A DNA stretch of 64,000 bases from positions 496,001 to 560,000 of the forward strand of contig NZ_NXGX01000001.1 in assembly GCF_002844275.1 (NCBI RefSeq), read 5' to 3'. Source of the stretch: Thalassospira lohafexi. GTDB taxonomy: Bacteria; Pseudomonadota; Alphaproteobacteria; Rhodospirillales; Thalassospiraceae. A model generated the notes under the pieces. The model ran no database searches. It worked only from the letters and a program-made list of their open reading frames with translations, and had not been told where the DNA came from. Below are positions 16,848-26,184 of this stretch, piece after piece (positions within the stretch are counted from its first letter, which is position 1; every line of letters starts with the position of its first letter). A program made the translations under genes and the position numbers.

Positions 16848-17536
16848 GATGCGTTCCTTTTGCGGATACGCCGCATGGCAAGTTCAGACAGGAGCAACCC
16901 GGTGAAGGCCAGCCCGATGGACAGTGCAGCCAACCGGGCCGCAGCCAACTCACCGCCGGGTGTTTGAATGGCGGTATAGATCGCAAGCGGCAGGGTGCGC
17001 GTTTCGCCCGGAATGTTCGAGACAAAGGTAATGATCGCGCCAAATTCGCCAAGGCTTGCGGCAAAGGCGGTAATCGCACCGGCAATAATGCCCGGCCAAG
17101 CGAGTGGCAAGGTCAGCGAAAAGAACCGGTCGATTGGCCCCGCGCCAAGGCTTTCAGCCGCCTGATACAGCCCATGATTGACGTTTTCCAAGCTCAGCCG
17201 GATGGCGCGCACTTGAAACGGGAAACTGACAATTGCTGATGCCAGTGCCGCCCCGGTCCAGCTAAAAACAAACCGGATATCAAACGTTTCATAGAGCCAA
17301 GCGCCAAGCGGGGCGCGCGTGCCAAATCCGATCAACAGCAAATAGCCCATCACCACCGGCGGCAGGATCAGCGGCAGATGAACACAGGCATCAAGAATAA
17401 AACGCCCGGGAAACCGTCCAAGGGCCAAGGCCGTCGCAGTTAAGACCGCAAGCGGAAGCGCACAGGCAACCGCAACACCCGAGATGCGCAGGCTGAGCAA
17501 CAATGCGTCGATTTCGGCAGGCGTCAAAGTGATCAT
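16844..17536 (-). CDS. modB: Molybdate ABC transporter permease ModB
   Basis: A 230-residue inner-membrane permease with five to six hydrophobic spans and the ModB/CysT-type loop AAESLGAGPIDRFFSLTLPLA near residue 140. It overlaps modA and modC by 4 nt each (ATGA-type junctions), so the three transporter genes are translationally coupled. It would form the molybdate channel as a homodimer. Confidence 0.94.
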   Translation of the reverse strand: MITLTPAEIDALLLSLRISGVAVACALPLAVLTATALALGRFPGRFILDACVHLPLILPPVVMGYLLLIGFGTRAPLGAWLYETFDIRFVFSWTGAALASAIVSFPFQVRAIRLSLENVNHGLYQAAESLGAGPIDRFFSLTLPLAWPGIIAGAITAFAASLGEFGAIITFVSNIPGETRTLPLAIYTAIQTPGGELAAARLAALSIGLAFTGLLLSELAMRRIRKRNAS

Positions 17537-18354
17537 TGTGCCGCTGTATCCGGGGTAATGGTTACGGTGGTTGCGATGGCGTCAAAGCCATAGTCGGCAA
17601 AAATCGTCGCCGCGTCATCCCCCAAAAGCCAAACGAGGAATTTTAAGGCTGCGTCGCCGTCTTGCGGATCAATAAGTGCAATCGGATAGGTGATTGACGG
17701 ATGACTGTCTGCGGGGAAGGTCCCAATGATTTTAACCCCATCGGAAATCATCGCATCCGTGCGGTAAACAATACCAAGTGGCGCCTCGCCGCGCTCAACA
17801 AGTGCAAGTGCAGAACGGACGTTATCTGCACGCGCCAGCCGGGGATTGACCGCGTCCCACTGACCAAGTGTTGTCAGCGCCTGTTTGGCGTAAATGCCTG
17901 CCGGGACATGATCGGGATCACCTACGGCAATGCGTTCGTCATGACCAATCAGGTCGGTGATTTTAGTACTTTTGGTGATATCGGTCGGCGGCGTTGTGCT
18001 GTTGGCAGGTGCAATCAGAACAAGGCTATTGGCCAAAATATCCTGACGGCTGTTTGATTGGATGACGCCCTGATCATTGAGCCAGTCCATCCATTTCTCA
18101 TTGGCTGAGATGTATATGTCTGCTGGTGCGCCTGCGGCAATTTGGCGTGCGAGTGTCGACGAACTGGCAAGAGAAAGCCGAACATGGATGCCGGTTTTTT
18201 CCTCATATTGCTGTGCGGCGGTCTCGATTGCATTGGTGAGGCTGGCCGCGGCAAAGACGGTGATGTCCTCTGACCACGCAGGTGCTGCAATGGCTCCCAG
18301 ACCAAGCAACAGCAACGACAAGGGCACTACCAGTAACCGACGCAGGTGAGGCAT
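17533..18354 (-). CDS. modA: Molybdate-binding periplasmic protein ModA
   Basis: With the start at 18354 (MPHLRRLLVVPLSLLLL) the 273-residue precursor has a clear Sec signal peptide ending near AWSED. The mature protein shows ModA landmarks: ITVFAAASLTNAIE at the start, LSLASSSTLARQI, APADIYISAN and NPRLARADNVRSAL. An ATG 27 nt upstream would add nine residues in front of the signal. Molybdate would supply molybdenum-cofactor enzymes. No ModE gene or clear ModE box was seen nearby. Confidence 0.93.
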   Translation of the reverse strand: MPHLRRLLVVPLSLLLLGLGAIAAPAWSEDITVFAAASLTNAIETAAQQYEEKTGIHVRLSLASSSTLARQIAAGAPADIYISANEKWMDWLNDQGVIQSNSRQDILANSLVLIAPANSTTPPTDITKSTKITDLIGHDERIAVGDPDHVPAGIYAKQALTTLGQWDAVNPRLARADNVRSALALVERGEAPLGIVYRTDAMISDGVKIIGTFPADSHPSITYPIALIDPQDGDAALKFLVWLLGDDAATIFADYGFDAIATTVTITPDTAAQ

Positions 18355-18402
18355 TCTGAACTCTTTTACATGACAAAACAAAAGACAACTGGTGGTATGT
18401 GA

Positions 18403-18921
18403 TCAACCACAAACGGCTGCGCGCAATGGATCGTCGGGTTTAAGGTCAAACCATTCATCAATGGCGGTTGGAAAGCCACTTTGATCAAGACTGGTCTGGT
18501 CGGTGATGTAGCCACGTTTGCCGGTAGTGCAATTGACCAGATGGGTCAGAGCCAATGTGGTGCTGCCTTTTTTAAGCAACAAGGTCGTGACGCGCTTTTC
18601 ATCCGGGGCTTGCGGGTTGATGACAACTTTTTCCCGGTCAACAGCGGTAAAGCGATTGATCGGAGCCGTGATCAAAGTCCAGGGCGCAAAGACGTTTTCA
18701 TCGGCAAATGTCTGGGTGATGATCACGGTATCTGGCAGGCGGGATGCATATCGATCAAACCAGCTATATTCATCCCAGATCATATAGCAGAACATGGCGA
18801 TTGCTGCGGTGAAGGGAATGACATACTTCGGCACCTTTCGTCCCAAAAGACGGAACAGCAGCATGATGACGCCTGCTGCGGCAAAGCCGATAACAACTGT
18901 CGTAAAAATAAAGACGTACAT
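18403..18921 (-). CDS. Small membrane-anchored protein of unknown function
   Basis: 172 residues. Two hydrophobic N-terminal segments (residues about 2-26 and 32-48) are followed by a roughly 120-residue soluble domain with a pair of cysteines (in LVNCTTGKRGY and the last residues AAVCG). I do not recognise a family. It is read in the same direction as modA, 48 nt upstream of it, with a GGGAGG ribosome site, so it could be cotranscribed with modABC. The arrangement suggests a periplasmic domain, but a link to molybdate is only positional. Confidence 0.75.
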   Translation of the reverse strand: MYVFIFTTVVIGFAAAGVIMLLFRLLGRKVPKYVIPFTAAIAMFCYMIWDEYSWFDRYASRLPDTVIITQTFADENVFAPWTLITAPINRFTAVDREKVVINPQAPDEKRVTTLLLKKGSTTLALTHLVNCTTGKRGYITDQTSLDQSGFPTAIDEWFDLKPDDPLRAAVCG

Positions 18922-18983
18922 CCGACCGTGCCTCCCTAAATTCTATTTTGGTTTAAAGACACTTGGTATGTCCTGTCATCGAG

Positions 18984-19673
18984 TTATCGCAGGACACGGC
19001 GAAGCTCAAGTACGCCTTTGGGATCACGTTTTGACACCTGTGCCAGAAACAACCCCGATGCGGCAATGGCATCAGAAAGGGCATTGTGCGGGCGAAAGGG
19101 CGGCAGGTTGTGTGACCGCCGCAGGTTATCAAGTTTCAGAGCCCCGGACTTAAACGGCTGTCCTTGACGGTGAAGGTCCCGTAATCCGAGAACAAGAGTA
19201 TCAACGGTGGGGATTTGCAGCGGCGCACCAAAGCATCGTTTGCAGGCATGGCCCAGAAAACCAAGCTCAATCGGGGCATGATGGGAAATCAAAACACGTC
19301 CGGCCATCTGGGGTAAAAGCAGTTCGAGGGCTGCTTTGATGTTCGGGGCATTTGCGACGTCACTGTCAAAAATCCGGTGCACCACCACCGAACTTTCCGT
19401 GAGTTCCTTGGTCGGGCGCACCAGAATATGTTCGCAACTGGAAAAATCAACGCCAAGCTGCCGAATGATCACCCAGCCCAGACTGACGATTTCGTCGCGT
19501 TTGGGATCAAGACCGGTGGTCTCAAGATCAAGGGCGATAAACTCCGTATCCATGATTGGTCGCGTCGGATCCGCTGCCGGAACGTCATAATACGTGCGCA
19601 GTGCCCCGGTGGCACGACGTTGAACCAAGTCGCGGTAGAACTGGCTGTCGGTAATTTTTTGGCGCAGGCCCAT
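18984..19673 (-). CDS. DEDDh 3'-5' exonuclease (DNA polymerase III epsilon-like)
   Basis: A 229-residue protein with Exo I FIALDLETTG (D49, E51) and a late PHNALSDA motif that supplies the catalytic His and Asp of DEDDh exonucleases. It is shorter and more diverged than DnaQ and has no clear polymerase-binding tail. It lies 5 nt after the cNMP/CBS/DUF294 gene on the same strand and near a DUF4212/acetate-type symporter. That set recurs in proteobacteria, so its role may lie in nucleotide or RNA turnover linked to acetate metabolism rather than in replication. Confidence 0.88.
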   Translation of the reverse strand: MGLRQKITDSQFYRDLVQRRATGALRTYYDVPAADPTRPIMDTEFIALDLETTGLDPKRDEIVSLGWVIIRQLGVDFSSCEHILVRPTKELTESSVVVHRIFDSDVANAPNIKAALELLLPQMAGRVLISHHAPIELGFLGHACKRCFGAPLQIPTVDTLVLGLRDLHRQGQPFKSGALKLDNLRRSHNLPPFRPHNALSDAIAASGLFLAQVSKRDPKGVLELRRVLR

Positions 19674-19678
19674 AATGA

Positions 19679-21547
19679 TCAGGTCCCGCTTTTGCCAAAG
19701 GCGGTTTCAAGCGCACTTTGAAGGTTTTTGATAACGGAGAATGCATCCTTGAGGTGGGTGCGTTCAAACGCCGACAGGCTTTCGGGGTGTAAAAAGTTAT
19801 CTGGTGCGTGTCCCTGACGAATTTGGCGGACCTGATGTTTAAGGCGGGTGATGCTGATGAATTCAAATGCATCCAAAAGGTCAGACGCCCCTTGCGTGCT
19901 GATGGATGGGAATGCCTTCACCGCACGCAGGCGATCAAACGTATTGACCTCATCAACACCGTTGGCCAAGGCGTGAATACGGGCCAGATCGACAATCGGC
20001 ACCACACCGTTATGTTTTAGATCAAGCGTACTGTCATGTTCGCCGCCCCGGATCATGACAAAGTTTTTGAAAAACCCGAGTGGCACGTGATGGGTCATCG
20101 CATTGCCAACCAGATAAGCCTGGAAAATACGGTTGTCCTTGGCTCTGGAAACAATGATGCGATGCAGGTCATCAAACAGGGATTTGGTCCCGTGAATGGG
20201 CCGCAAATCAAACCAGACAGAACACAGCATCAAGGCCTTGGGTTCGGGCTGTTCGATCCATTTGTTGAAATAGTTCTGCCAGACTTTTGCCGGTTGCCGC
20301 CACTCGGTGGTTTTGGCCATCATGTCACCGGGGCAGAAAACATACCCGACGTCGTTTAAGCCATCGCAGACGAATTCAGCGAGTGCCTTGAAGTATGCCC
20401 CGTGTGCTTCTTCAACGTAGGCATCATCAAGGATCAGGCAGTTGTCCTGATCTGAAATGGCGGTTTGTTCCTGACGGCCCTGTGATCCACCGGCCATCCA
20501 GACATAGGGCACGGGCGGTGGACCAAGCTTTTCCTCGGCCAGCTGAAGAAGCCGCACGGTTGCCGCATCCGACAATGTTGTGACGATATGTCCCGCATTC
20601 TGTGACGTTGCACCAGCTTCGATCAAATGGCTGAGCAGTTCAGGCACCTGTGCTATGACCTTTGCCATATCGGCCGGGTCGTTAAGCTTGCTGATTTTTC
20701 CGGCCATATAGACCGCCGAAAGCGATTGACGCGCGAGCAGGTTGTTGGTCGTGATCATGCCGACCGCCTTGCCGTCCTTAAGGACGGGCAGGTGGCGGAT
20801 GTTGTTGCGCGTCATGGTCAAAAGCGCATCGAAGGCATAATCGTCGGGATGGATTGAAATCGGCTTGTCGGTCATGATCGCCGTAACCGGTTCGTCAAAA
20901 CTGCGTGCTTGCGCGATGACGCGATTACGCAAATCGCGGTCGGTTATGATACCGGCAATTTCATCACCGTTTTGCGTGATCAGCAGGCACGATACCCGTT
21001 CATCGCACATTAGTTTGCCTGCATCGAGAATGGTTGCACTGCGATCAATGCTGACCAGATCGCGTGCAATCAAATCGGCGACCTTGACGCTCATGAGTTT
21101 GAGTTGGTCATCATCGCGGCTTTCGATCATCTGCATGCCGCGGCGCAGGCGATCCCCGCCCATCTGGGCGAAAAAGTAGTTAAATTGCGGATATTTTCCC
21201 GCCAGATCGTGGAAATCTTTTTCCGGCAGCAAATAACACAGGCTGTCTTCAAGCGTGGTGATGTTGTTCGCCGCCCGTCCTTTGCGAAACATCGCGCGGA
21301 CGCCAAAGCATTCGCCCTCAGACAGACGCGCAAGCAATTGACCGTTCGGGTCGCGGGTTTCGGTGCCGCCGGTACGAATGATATAAAGGTGTAAGCATTG
21401 CTGTTCTGGCGACAGAACCTTGGTTCCGGCCCGGAAGTAGCGTGCGGTCAGACGCTTGGGCAGGCTTTCAATCACGTCATCAGGCAACAGATCAAACGGA
21501 TGATGCTGTTTGAGGAATTCTGCGATTTCTTCAAGTTCGATGCTCAT
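19679..21547 (-). CDS. cNMP-binding/CBS/DUF294 putative nucleotidyltransferase
   Basis: A 622-residue multidomain signalling protein. Residues about 20-140 form a cyclic-nucleotide-binding-like domain (SEGECFGVRAMF), about 155-275 a CBS pair (ATILDAGKLM and the MTDKPISI region), and from about 300 a DUF294 nucleotidyltransferase with GGSQGRQE...DQDN (G353 to D368), the GlnD-like active site. A DUF294 C-terminal helical domain follows. Its neighbours, exonuclease and Na+/acetate-type symporter, suggest that it modifies or senses something in acetate or adenylate metabolism. Substrate is unknown. Confidence 0.9.
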   Translation of the reverse strand: MSIELEEIAEFLKQHHPFDLLPDDVIESLPKRLTARYFRAGTKVLSPEQQCLHLYIIRTGGTETRDPNGQLLARLSEGECFGVRAMFRKGRAANNITTLEDSLCYLLPEKDFHDLAGKYPQFNYFFAQMGGDRLRRGMQMIESRDDDQLKLMSVKVADLIARDLVSIDRSATILDAGKLMCDERVSCLLITQNGDEIAGIITDRDLRNRVIAQARSFDEPVTAIMTDKPISIHPDDYAFDALLTMTRNNIRHLPVLKDGKAVGMITTNNLLARQSLSAVYMAGKISKLNDPADMAKVIAQVPELLSHLIEAGATSQNAGHIVTTLSDAATVRLLQLAEEKLGPPPVPYVWMAGGSQGRQEQTAISDQDNCLILDDAYVEEAHGAYFKALAEFVCDGLNDVGYVFCPGDMMAKTTEWRQPAKVWQNYFNKWIEQPEPKALMLCSVWFDLRPIHGTKSLFDDLHRIIVSRAKDNRIFQAYLVGNAMTHHVPLGFFKNFVMIRGGEHDSTLDLKHNGVVPIVDLARIHALANGVDEVNTFDRLRAVKAFPSISTQGASDLLDAFEFISITRLKHQVRQIRQGHAPDNFLHPESLSAFERTHLKDAFSVIKNLQSALETAFGKSGT

Positions 21548-21617
21548 GGTCGACCGGTCCCCTGTCGCGCAAGAAGTGCTCGGATTTATTGTTGCCTGAC
21601 AAAGCGGTAAAAGAAAA

Positions 21618-21651
21618 GCCCCCGGACCGATCAGAACGATGATCCGGGGGC
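21618..21651 (-). terminator. Rho-independent terminator of the symporter operon
   Basis: GCCCCCGGA (21618-21626) pairs with TCCGGGGGC (21643-21651). On the minus strand the stem is followed by TTTTCTTTT, and it lies about 40 nt past the symporter stop. It separates the symporter operon from the DUF294 gene downstream. Confidence 0.85.
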
Positions 21652-21688
21652 CTGCAACAGATTTTAATTTGGCAAACCTGCCGACCGA

Positions 21689-23455
21689 TTAATGGTCGAC
21701 GGCGGAACCGGCCCCTTTCGGGACACGGATGTCTTCGATCATGTGCTGGATATGCGCTGGCGGTTCGGCGGTAACTTTAGATACCCCAAACGCCACTGCA
21801 AAGTTCAGCAACATGCCAACCACACCAATGCCTTCCGGCGAAATGCCGAACAGCCAGTTGGCCTCAACGTTTTCGATCATGACCGGGATAAAGATCCCTT
21901 TATAGGCCATGATATAGCCCATGGTGAAGATCAGGCCGACCAGCATCCCGGCAATGGCACCTTCGCGGTTCACCTTCTTGGAGAAAATCCCCATGATGAT
22001 AACCGGGAAAAGCGATGCGGCCGCAAGACCAAAGGCAAATGCCACAACCTGTGCCACAAAGCCCGGCGGATTGTAGCCAAGATAACCGGCGATCACGATG
22101 GCAGCTGCCGCCGCAACGCGCCCGGCCATAAGCTCCTGGCCTTCGGTCATGTTCGGTGTGAATGTCCCCTTAAGAAGGTCATGGGACACGCCAGACGAAA
22201 TCACCAGCAACAGACCTGCAGCCGTCGACAGTGCCGCCGCAATGCCACCGGCTGCAACCAGTGCAATCACCCAGTTTGGCAACTGTGCGATTTCCGGGTT
22301 GGCCAGCACCATGATGTCACGGTCGACTTGTAACTCGTTACCAGCCCAGCCGTATTGGGCTGCTTTGGTTTGGAAGTCGGCATTGGCATCATTGTAGTAC
22401 TGGATGCGTCCGTCACCGTTCTTGTCTTCAAACGATAGAAGACCGGTGGCCTCCCAGCGTTTCATCCAGTCCGGACGTTCTTCATAAGACAGGTTACCAT
22501 CTTCTGCACCGACTTCGCCGGTCTGTATGGTTTCGGTCAGATTCAGGCGTGCCATTGCACCAACAGCCGGGGCTGTGGTGTAAAGCAACGCGATGAAGAC
22601 CAATGCCCAACCAGCAGAAGACCGCGCGTCACGTACTTTTGGGACAGTGAAGAAGCGTACAATAACATGCGGCAAACCGGCCGTACCGACCATCAATGCA
22701 AGTGTGATCGCAAAGATGTCGATCGTCGATTTGTTGGTTGTTGTGTATTCAAGGAAGCCAAGTTCGGTCACGACACTGTTGAGGCGTTCAAGCATGAATT
22801 CGCCCGTGCCATTGATCGTGGAGCCGAATGCCAGTTGGGGCAACGGGTTGCCGGTCAACTGGAATGCGATAAAGATTGCCGGAATGGTATAGGCAACAAT
22901 CAGGACGCAATACTGAGCAACCTGGGTATAGGTAATACCCTTCATACCGCCAAGAACGGCATAGATGAAGACGATGCCCATACCGACAATCAGACCGGTA
23001 ATAAGTTCAACTTCAAGGAAGCGCGAAAATACGATCCCAACGCCGCGCATTTGACCTGCCACATAGGTAAACGAAATAAAGATCAGGCAGATCACAGCAA
23101 CGATACGGGCTGTTTTGGAATAGTAACGGTCGCCGATGAATTCCGGCACGGTAAACTTGCCGTATTTGCGCAAGTACGGTGCCAGCAGCATCGCCAGCAG
23201 GCAGTAGCCGCCGGTCCAGCCCATCAGGTAGACCGAGCCGCCATAGCCAAGAAAGGCAATCAGGCCGGCCATTGAGATGAAGGAAGCAGCAGACATCCAG
23301 TCTGCTGCGGTCGCCATGCCATTGACGACCGGGTTAACGCCCTTGCCAGCGACATAAAATTCGCCGGTGGTGCTTGCCTTGGCCCAGATCGCGATGCCGA
23401 TATACAGCGCGAAACTCAGACCAACGGCGATGTAGGTAAGGGTGGTAAGATCCAT
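21689..23455 (-). CDS. Sodium:solute symporter, acetate/VC_2705 type
   Basis: A 588-residue SSS-family transporter with about 13 membrane spans. The GEFYVAGKGVNPVVNGMATAADWMSAASF region near residues 31-60 is typical of the ActP-like VC_2705 subfamily, which works with a DUF4212 small subunit (encoded upstream). It imports acetate or another short monocarboxylate with Na+. Residues 344-356 form a DxNxDG loop of the kind that binds calcium, in a hydrophilic insertion (about 305-375). Confidence 0.92.
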   Translation of the reverse strand: MDLTTLTYIAVGLSFALYIGIAIWAKASTTGEFYVAGKGVNPVVNGMATAADWMSAASFISMAGLIAFLGYGGSVYLMGWTGGYCLLAMLLAPYLRKYGKFTVPEFIGDRYYSKTARIVAVICLIFISFTYVAGQMRGVGIVFSRFLEVELITGLIVGMGIVFIYAVLGGMKGITYTQVAQYCVLIVAYTIPAIFIAFQLTGNPLPQLAFGSTINGTGEFMLERLNSVVTELGFLEYTTTNKSTIDIFAITLALMVGTAGLPHVIVRFFTVPKVRDARSSAGWALVFIALLYTTAPAVGAMARLNLTETIQTGEVGAEDGNLSYEERPDWMKRWEATGLLSFEDKNGDGRIQYYNDANADFQTKAAQYGWAGNELQVDRDIMVLANPEIAQLPNWVIALVAAGGIAAALSTAAGLLLVISSGVSHDLLKGTFTPNMTEGQELMAGRVAAAAAIVIAGYLGYNPPGFVAQVVAFAFGLAAASLFPVIIMGIFSKKVNREGAIAGMLVGLIFTMGYIMAYKGIFIPVMIENVEANWLFGISPEGIGVVGMLLNFAVAFGVSKVTAEPPAHIQHMIEDIRVPKGAGSAVDH

Positions 23456-23480
23456 CTTGTCTGTCTCCCCAGATCAAGCG

Positions 23481-23741
23481 TCAATCGTCGTCTTCATGAA
23501 CGCCGAATTCGCGGTCCAGTTTGTTCATCTTGGCCACATAGATGAAAATCAATGCGACAAAGACGTAGATGGACCCCTGTTGGGCAAACCAGAAACCAAG
23601 CTGGAAGCCCGCTATTTCGATCGTATTAAGGGCGTCGACAAACAAAATGCCGAAACCGTAGGAAACGATGAACCAGATCGCCAACAAGGTTGCGACCAGT
23701 TTCACGTTTCTCTTCCAGTAGGCTGCGCTTTGGTCATTCAT
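23481..23741 (-). CDS. DUF4212 small subunit of sodium/substrate symporter
   Basis: 86 residues with the ATG at 23741 (MNDQSAAYWKRNVKL), preceded by AAGGAGA. Two hydrophobic spans (about 17-38 and 50-72) and the KRNVKLVATLLAIWFIVSYG pattern identify the DUF4212 family, which forms a two-gene unit with VC_2705-type symporters. It lies 25 nt upstream of the large subunit. The small subunit probably helps assembly or stability of the transporter. Confidence 0.9.
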   Translation of the reverse strand: MNDQSAAYWKRNVKLVATLLAIWFIVSYGFGILFVDALNTIEIAGFQLGFWFAQQGSIYVFVALIFIYVAKMNKLDREFGVHEDDD

Positions 23742-24354
23742 CGCGCGTCTCCTTCCTAGAAATGACAACTTCCTCTGCCGACGTCTTGGTTATGTTGTTT
23801 TCGGTCGGCGGCCTGTAATCAGTGCCGTCATGGCGCAATCATCCATTTAGGGCACCAAAATCCGATACCAGTTTTCGATAACGGCCATAAGCTAATCATT
23901 AGTCGTATGAGAACGGGAGGAATAGGGTCGCAAGATGCTGAAAAAACTGAAAAACATGAGCAAAATCACAGCGCTTTGCCATTTGCACTGCAGTGCATCA
24001 TGGCGTGCATTAAATATTTTAAATAAACGTATAAAGTTTGTTTTTCAGGGGTAAATCTTACGATTTGGTCACCAAAGTTAATGCTTATGTGACTGCGAAC
24101 GACACCAAATGTCGTCGCGTCGTGGCGCATCTTTCCTGATCTGAAACGCATTTTCAGGGGGGATTGGTGGCCGTGTTTTACCCCTTCGGGCATTTCCAAA
24201 GCTGTTTGCTTTGTATCCTGCGCGGTTTGAAGTTGTTTGTAGAAGGCCGGTCGGTTACAAACGGGCAAAGTATTTCAGGTGCGCGCAGATTGCGTACCGT
24301 AGTTTTCCGATCCCGTGTGGTCGGACCCAACGACATTTTTGGATGGGGAATTTA
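23742..24354. other. Divergent intergenic region between symporter operon and ettA
   Basis: About 610 nt without a gene I can support. It must hold the promoters of the symporter operon and of ettA. It contains a perfect 14-bp palindrome, TGCACTGCAGTGCA, at 23984-23997, and AT-rich stretches at 23996-24060. A 100-codon minus-strand frame crosses 23966-24268, but its composition does not look like protein. Confidence 0.6.
23984..23997. promoter_or_regulatory. Perfect 14-bp palindrome, candidate operator
   Basis: TGCACTG and CAGTGCA abut exactly. It lies 243 nt upstream of the DUF4212 start and 358 nt upstream of ettA in a divergent intergenic region. Binding protein unknown; a dimeric repressor or activator of the symporter operon is plausible. 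Confidence 0.45.
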
Positions 24355-26034
24355 ATGGCATCCTACCAGTATATCTACGTCATGAAGGACCTGACCAAGA
24401 TCCTTCCGGGCGGTCGCGAACTTTTTAAGGGCATTACACTGTCCTTTCTGCCCGGCGTAAAAATCGGTGTTCTCGGGAACAACGGTGCGGGTAAATCGAC
24501 CCTGCTTAAAATCATGGCGGGCATCGAAAAGGATTACGGCGGCGAAGCATGGCCAGCCGAAGGTGTTCGTGTTGGTTATCTTGAACAGGAACCGCACCTT
24601 AATCCTGAGAAGGATGTGCTTGGCAACGTGATGGAAGGCTGTGGTCAGATTGTTGATGATCTGGCACGCTTTAACGAAATCAGCATGTCGTTCGGCGAAC
24701 CGATGACCGACGACGAGATGACGAACCTTCTCACAGAGCAGGGCGAGCTTCAGGAACGCATCGATGCCGCCAATGGCTGGGATCTCGAGCGGACGCTTGA
24801 TATCGCCATGGACGCATTGCGCTGCCCACCGAAAGACGCAGACGTTAACAAGCTTTCGGGTGGTGAACGTCGCCGTGTTGCGCTTTGCCGTCTTCTGTTG
24901 GACAAGCCTGACATTCTGCTGCTTGACGAACCGACTAACCACTTGGATGCGGAATCGGTTGCGTGGCTTGAACGTCATCTGGAAGATTATCAGGGTACCG
25001 TCGTTCTGGTGACCCACGATCGTTACTTCCTCGATAACGTTACCGGCTGGATCCTTGAACTCGACCGTGGTCAGGGCATCCCGTACGAAGGCAACTATTC
25101 GTCCTGGCTGGAACAGAAACAGAAACGCCTTGCACAGGAAGCCCGTCAGGAAGGCAGTCGCCAGAAACAGCTTGCGACCGAACTTGACTGGATCCGTCAG
25201 AACCCGAAAGGCCGTCAGGCAAAATCCAAGGCCCGTGTGCGTGCTTATGACGATCTCGTCGCCGAAGCCGCCAAGGCTGTGCCGGATTCAACCAAGATCG
25301 TTATTCCGATTGCCGAACGTCTTGGTACCGAAGTTATCACTGCCGAAGGCCTGACCAAGGCATTTGGCGACAAACTTCTGTTTGATGATTTGCACTTCCG
25401 TCTGCCGCCGGGCGGCATTGTTGGTGTGATCGGTCCGAACGGTGCGGGTAAAACCACCCTGTTCCAGATGCTGACCGGCAATGATACCCCGGATTCCGGG
25501 ACGTTGAAGATCGGTGAAACGGTCAAGATGGGCTATGTCGATCAGTCGCGTGACTCACTTGATCCCAACAAGACCGTCTGGCAGGAAGTTTCAGATGGCC
25601 TTGACGAGATTCTTCTGGCGAAACGCCCGATGAGCTCGCGTGCTTATGTGTCGCAGTTTGCGTTCAAAGGTAGCGACCAGCAGAAAAAAGTCGGTCAGCT
25701 TTCCGGTGGTGAACGTAACCGTGTTCACCTTGCCAAGATGCTGAAATCTGGCTCGAACGTACTGCTGCTCGATGAGCCGACCAACGACCTTGACGTTGAT
25801 ACGCTCCGTGCGCTTGAAGAAGGCTTGCTGGAATTTGCTGGTTGTGCCGTGGTTATCTCGCACGATCGTTTCTTCCTTGACCGTATCGCCACCCACATTC
25901 TGGCCTATGAGGGCAATTCGCATGTCGAATGGTTCGAAGGCAACTATCAGGAATATGAAGCGGATTACAAACGCCGCTATGGTGATCAGGCCGATCGCCC
26001 GCACCGCATCAAATACAAACCGTTGACCCGCTAA
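24355..26034 (+). CDS. ettA: Energy-dependent translational throttle protein EttA (ABC-F)
   Basis: A 559-residue ABC-F protein. The start at 24355 gives [15 protein letters not shown], the usual EttA N-terminus; an open frame runs 144 nt further upstream but has no family similarity. It has two ATPase domains (GNNGAGKST and GPNGAGKTT, each with LSGGE and LLDEPTN) joined by a linker, and the EttA arm between them. It has no membrane segments. EttA binds the ribosomal E site and regulates entry into elongation according to the ATP/ADP ratio. Confidence 0.96.
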   Translation: MASYQYIYVMKDLTKILPGGRELFKGITLSFLPGVKIGVLGNNGAGKSTLLKIMAGIEKDYGGEAWPAEGVRVGYLEQEPHLNPEKDVLGNVMEGCGQIVDDLARFNEISMSFGEPMTDDEMTNLLTEQGELQERIDAANGWDLERTLDIAMDALRCPPKDADVNKLSGGERRRVALCRLLLDKPDILLLDEPTNHLDAESVAWLERHLEDYQGTVVLVTHDRYFLDNVTGWILELDRGQGIPYEGNYSSWLEQKQKRLAQEARQEGSRQKQLATELDWIRQNPKGRQAKSKARVRAYDDLVAEAAKAVPDSTKIVIPIAERLGTEVITAEGLTKAFGDKLLFDDLHFRLPPGGIVGVIGPNGAGKTTLFQMLTGNDTPDSGTLKIGETVKMGYVDQSRDSLDPNKTVWQEVSDGLDEILLAKRPMSSRAYVSQFAFKGSDQQKKVGQLSGGERNRVHLAKMLKSGSNVLLLDEPTNDLDVDTLRALEEGLLEFAGCAVVISHDRFFLDRIATHILAYEGNSHVEWFEGNYQEYEADYKRRYGDQADRPHRIKYKPLTR

Positions 26035-26060
26035 TTCGCGCGCAACGGGTTTGAATGACA

Positions 26061-26089
26061 AAAGGCCACCTTCGGGTGGCCTTTTTCTT
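26061..26089 (+). terminator. Rho-independent terminator of ettA
   Basis: AAAGGCCACC and GGTGGCCTTT enclose a TTCG loop, followed by TTTTTC. It lies 26 nt past the ettA stop. Confidence 0.93.
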
Positions 26090-26120
26090 ATGTACTTGGG
26101 GGCGTGTGATTTCAGCATAG

Positions 26121-26151
26121 AAAAAGCCACCAACCCGAAGGTGGTGGCTTT
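26121..26151 (-). terminator. Rho-independent terminator of the mla genes
   Basis: On the minus strand AAAGCCACC and GGTGGCTTT form the stem and TTTTTC follows. It lies about 35 nt past the mlaC stop, back to back with the ettA terminator. Confidence 0.88.
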
Positions 26152-26184
26152 ACCTTGATGTCTGGTTCGCCAAGAGAATGACGA

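Noticed and set aside
23966..24268. Minus-strand 100-codon frame between the symporter operon and ettA
   Set aside because: No ribosome site, no hydrophobic or domain pattern, and composition unlike neighbouring genes.
24211..24354. 48-codon N-terminal extension of ettA
   Set aside because: EttA proteins begin at the [15 protein letters not shown] motif; the extension lacks similarity and lies in the probable leader.
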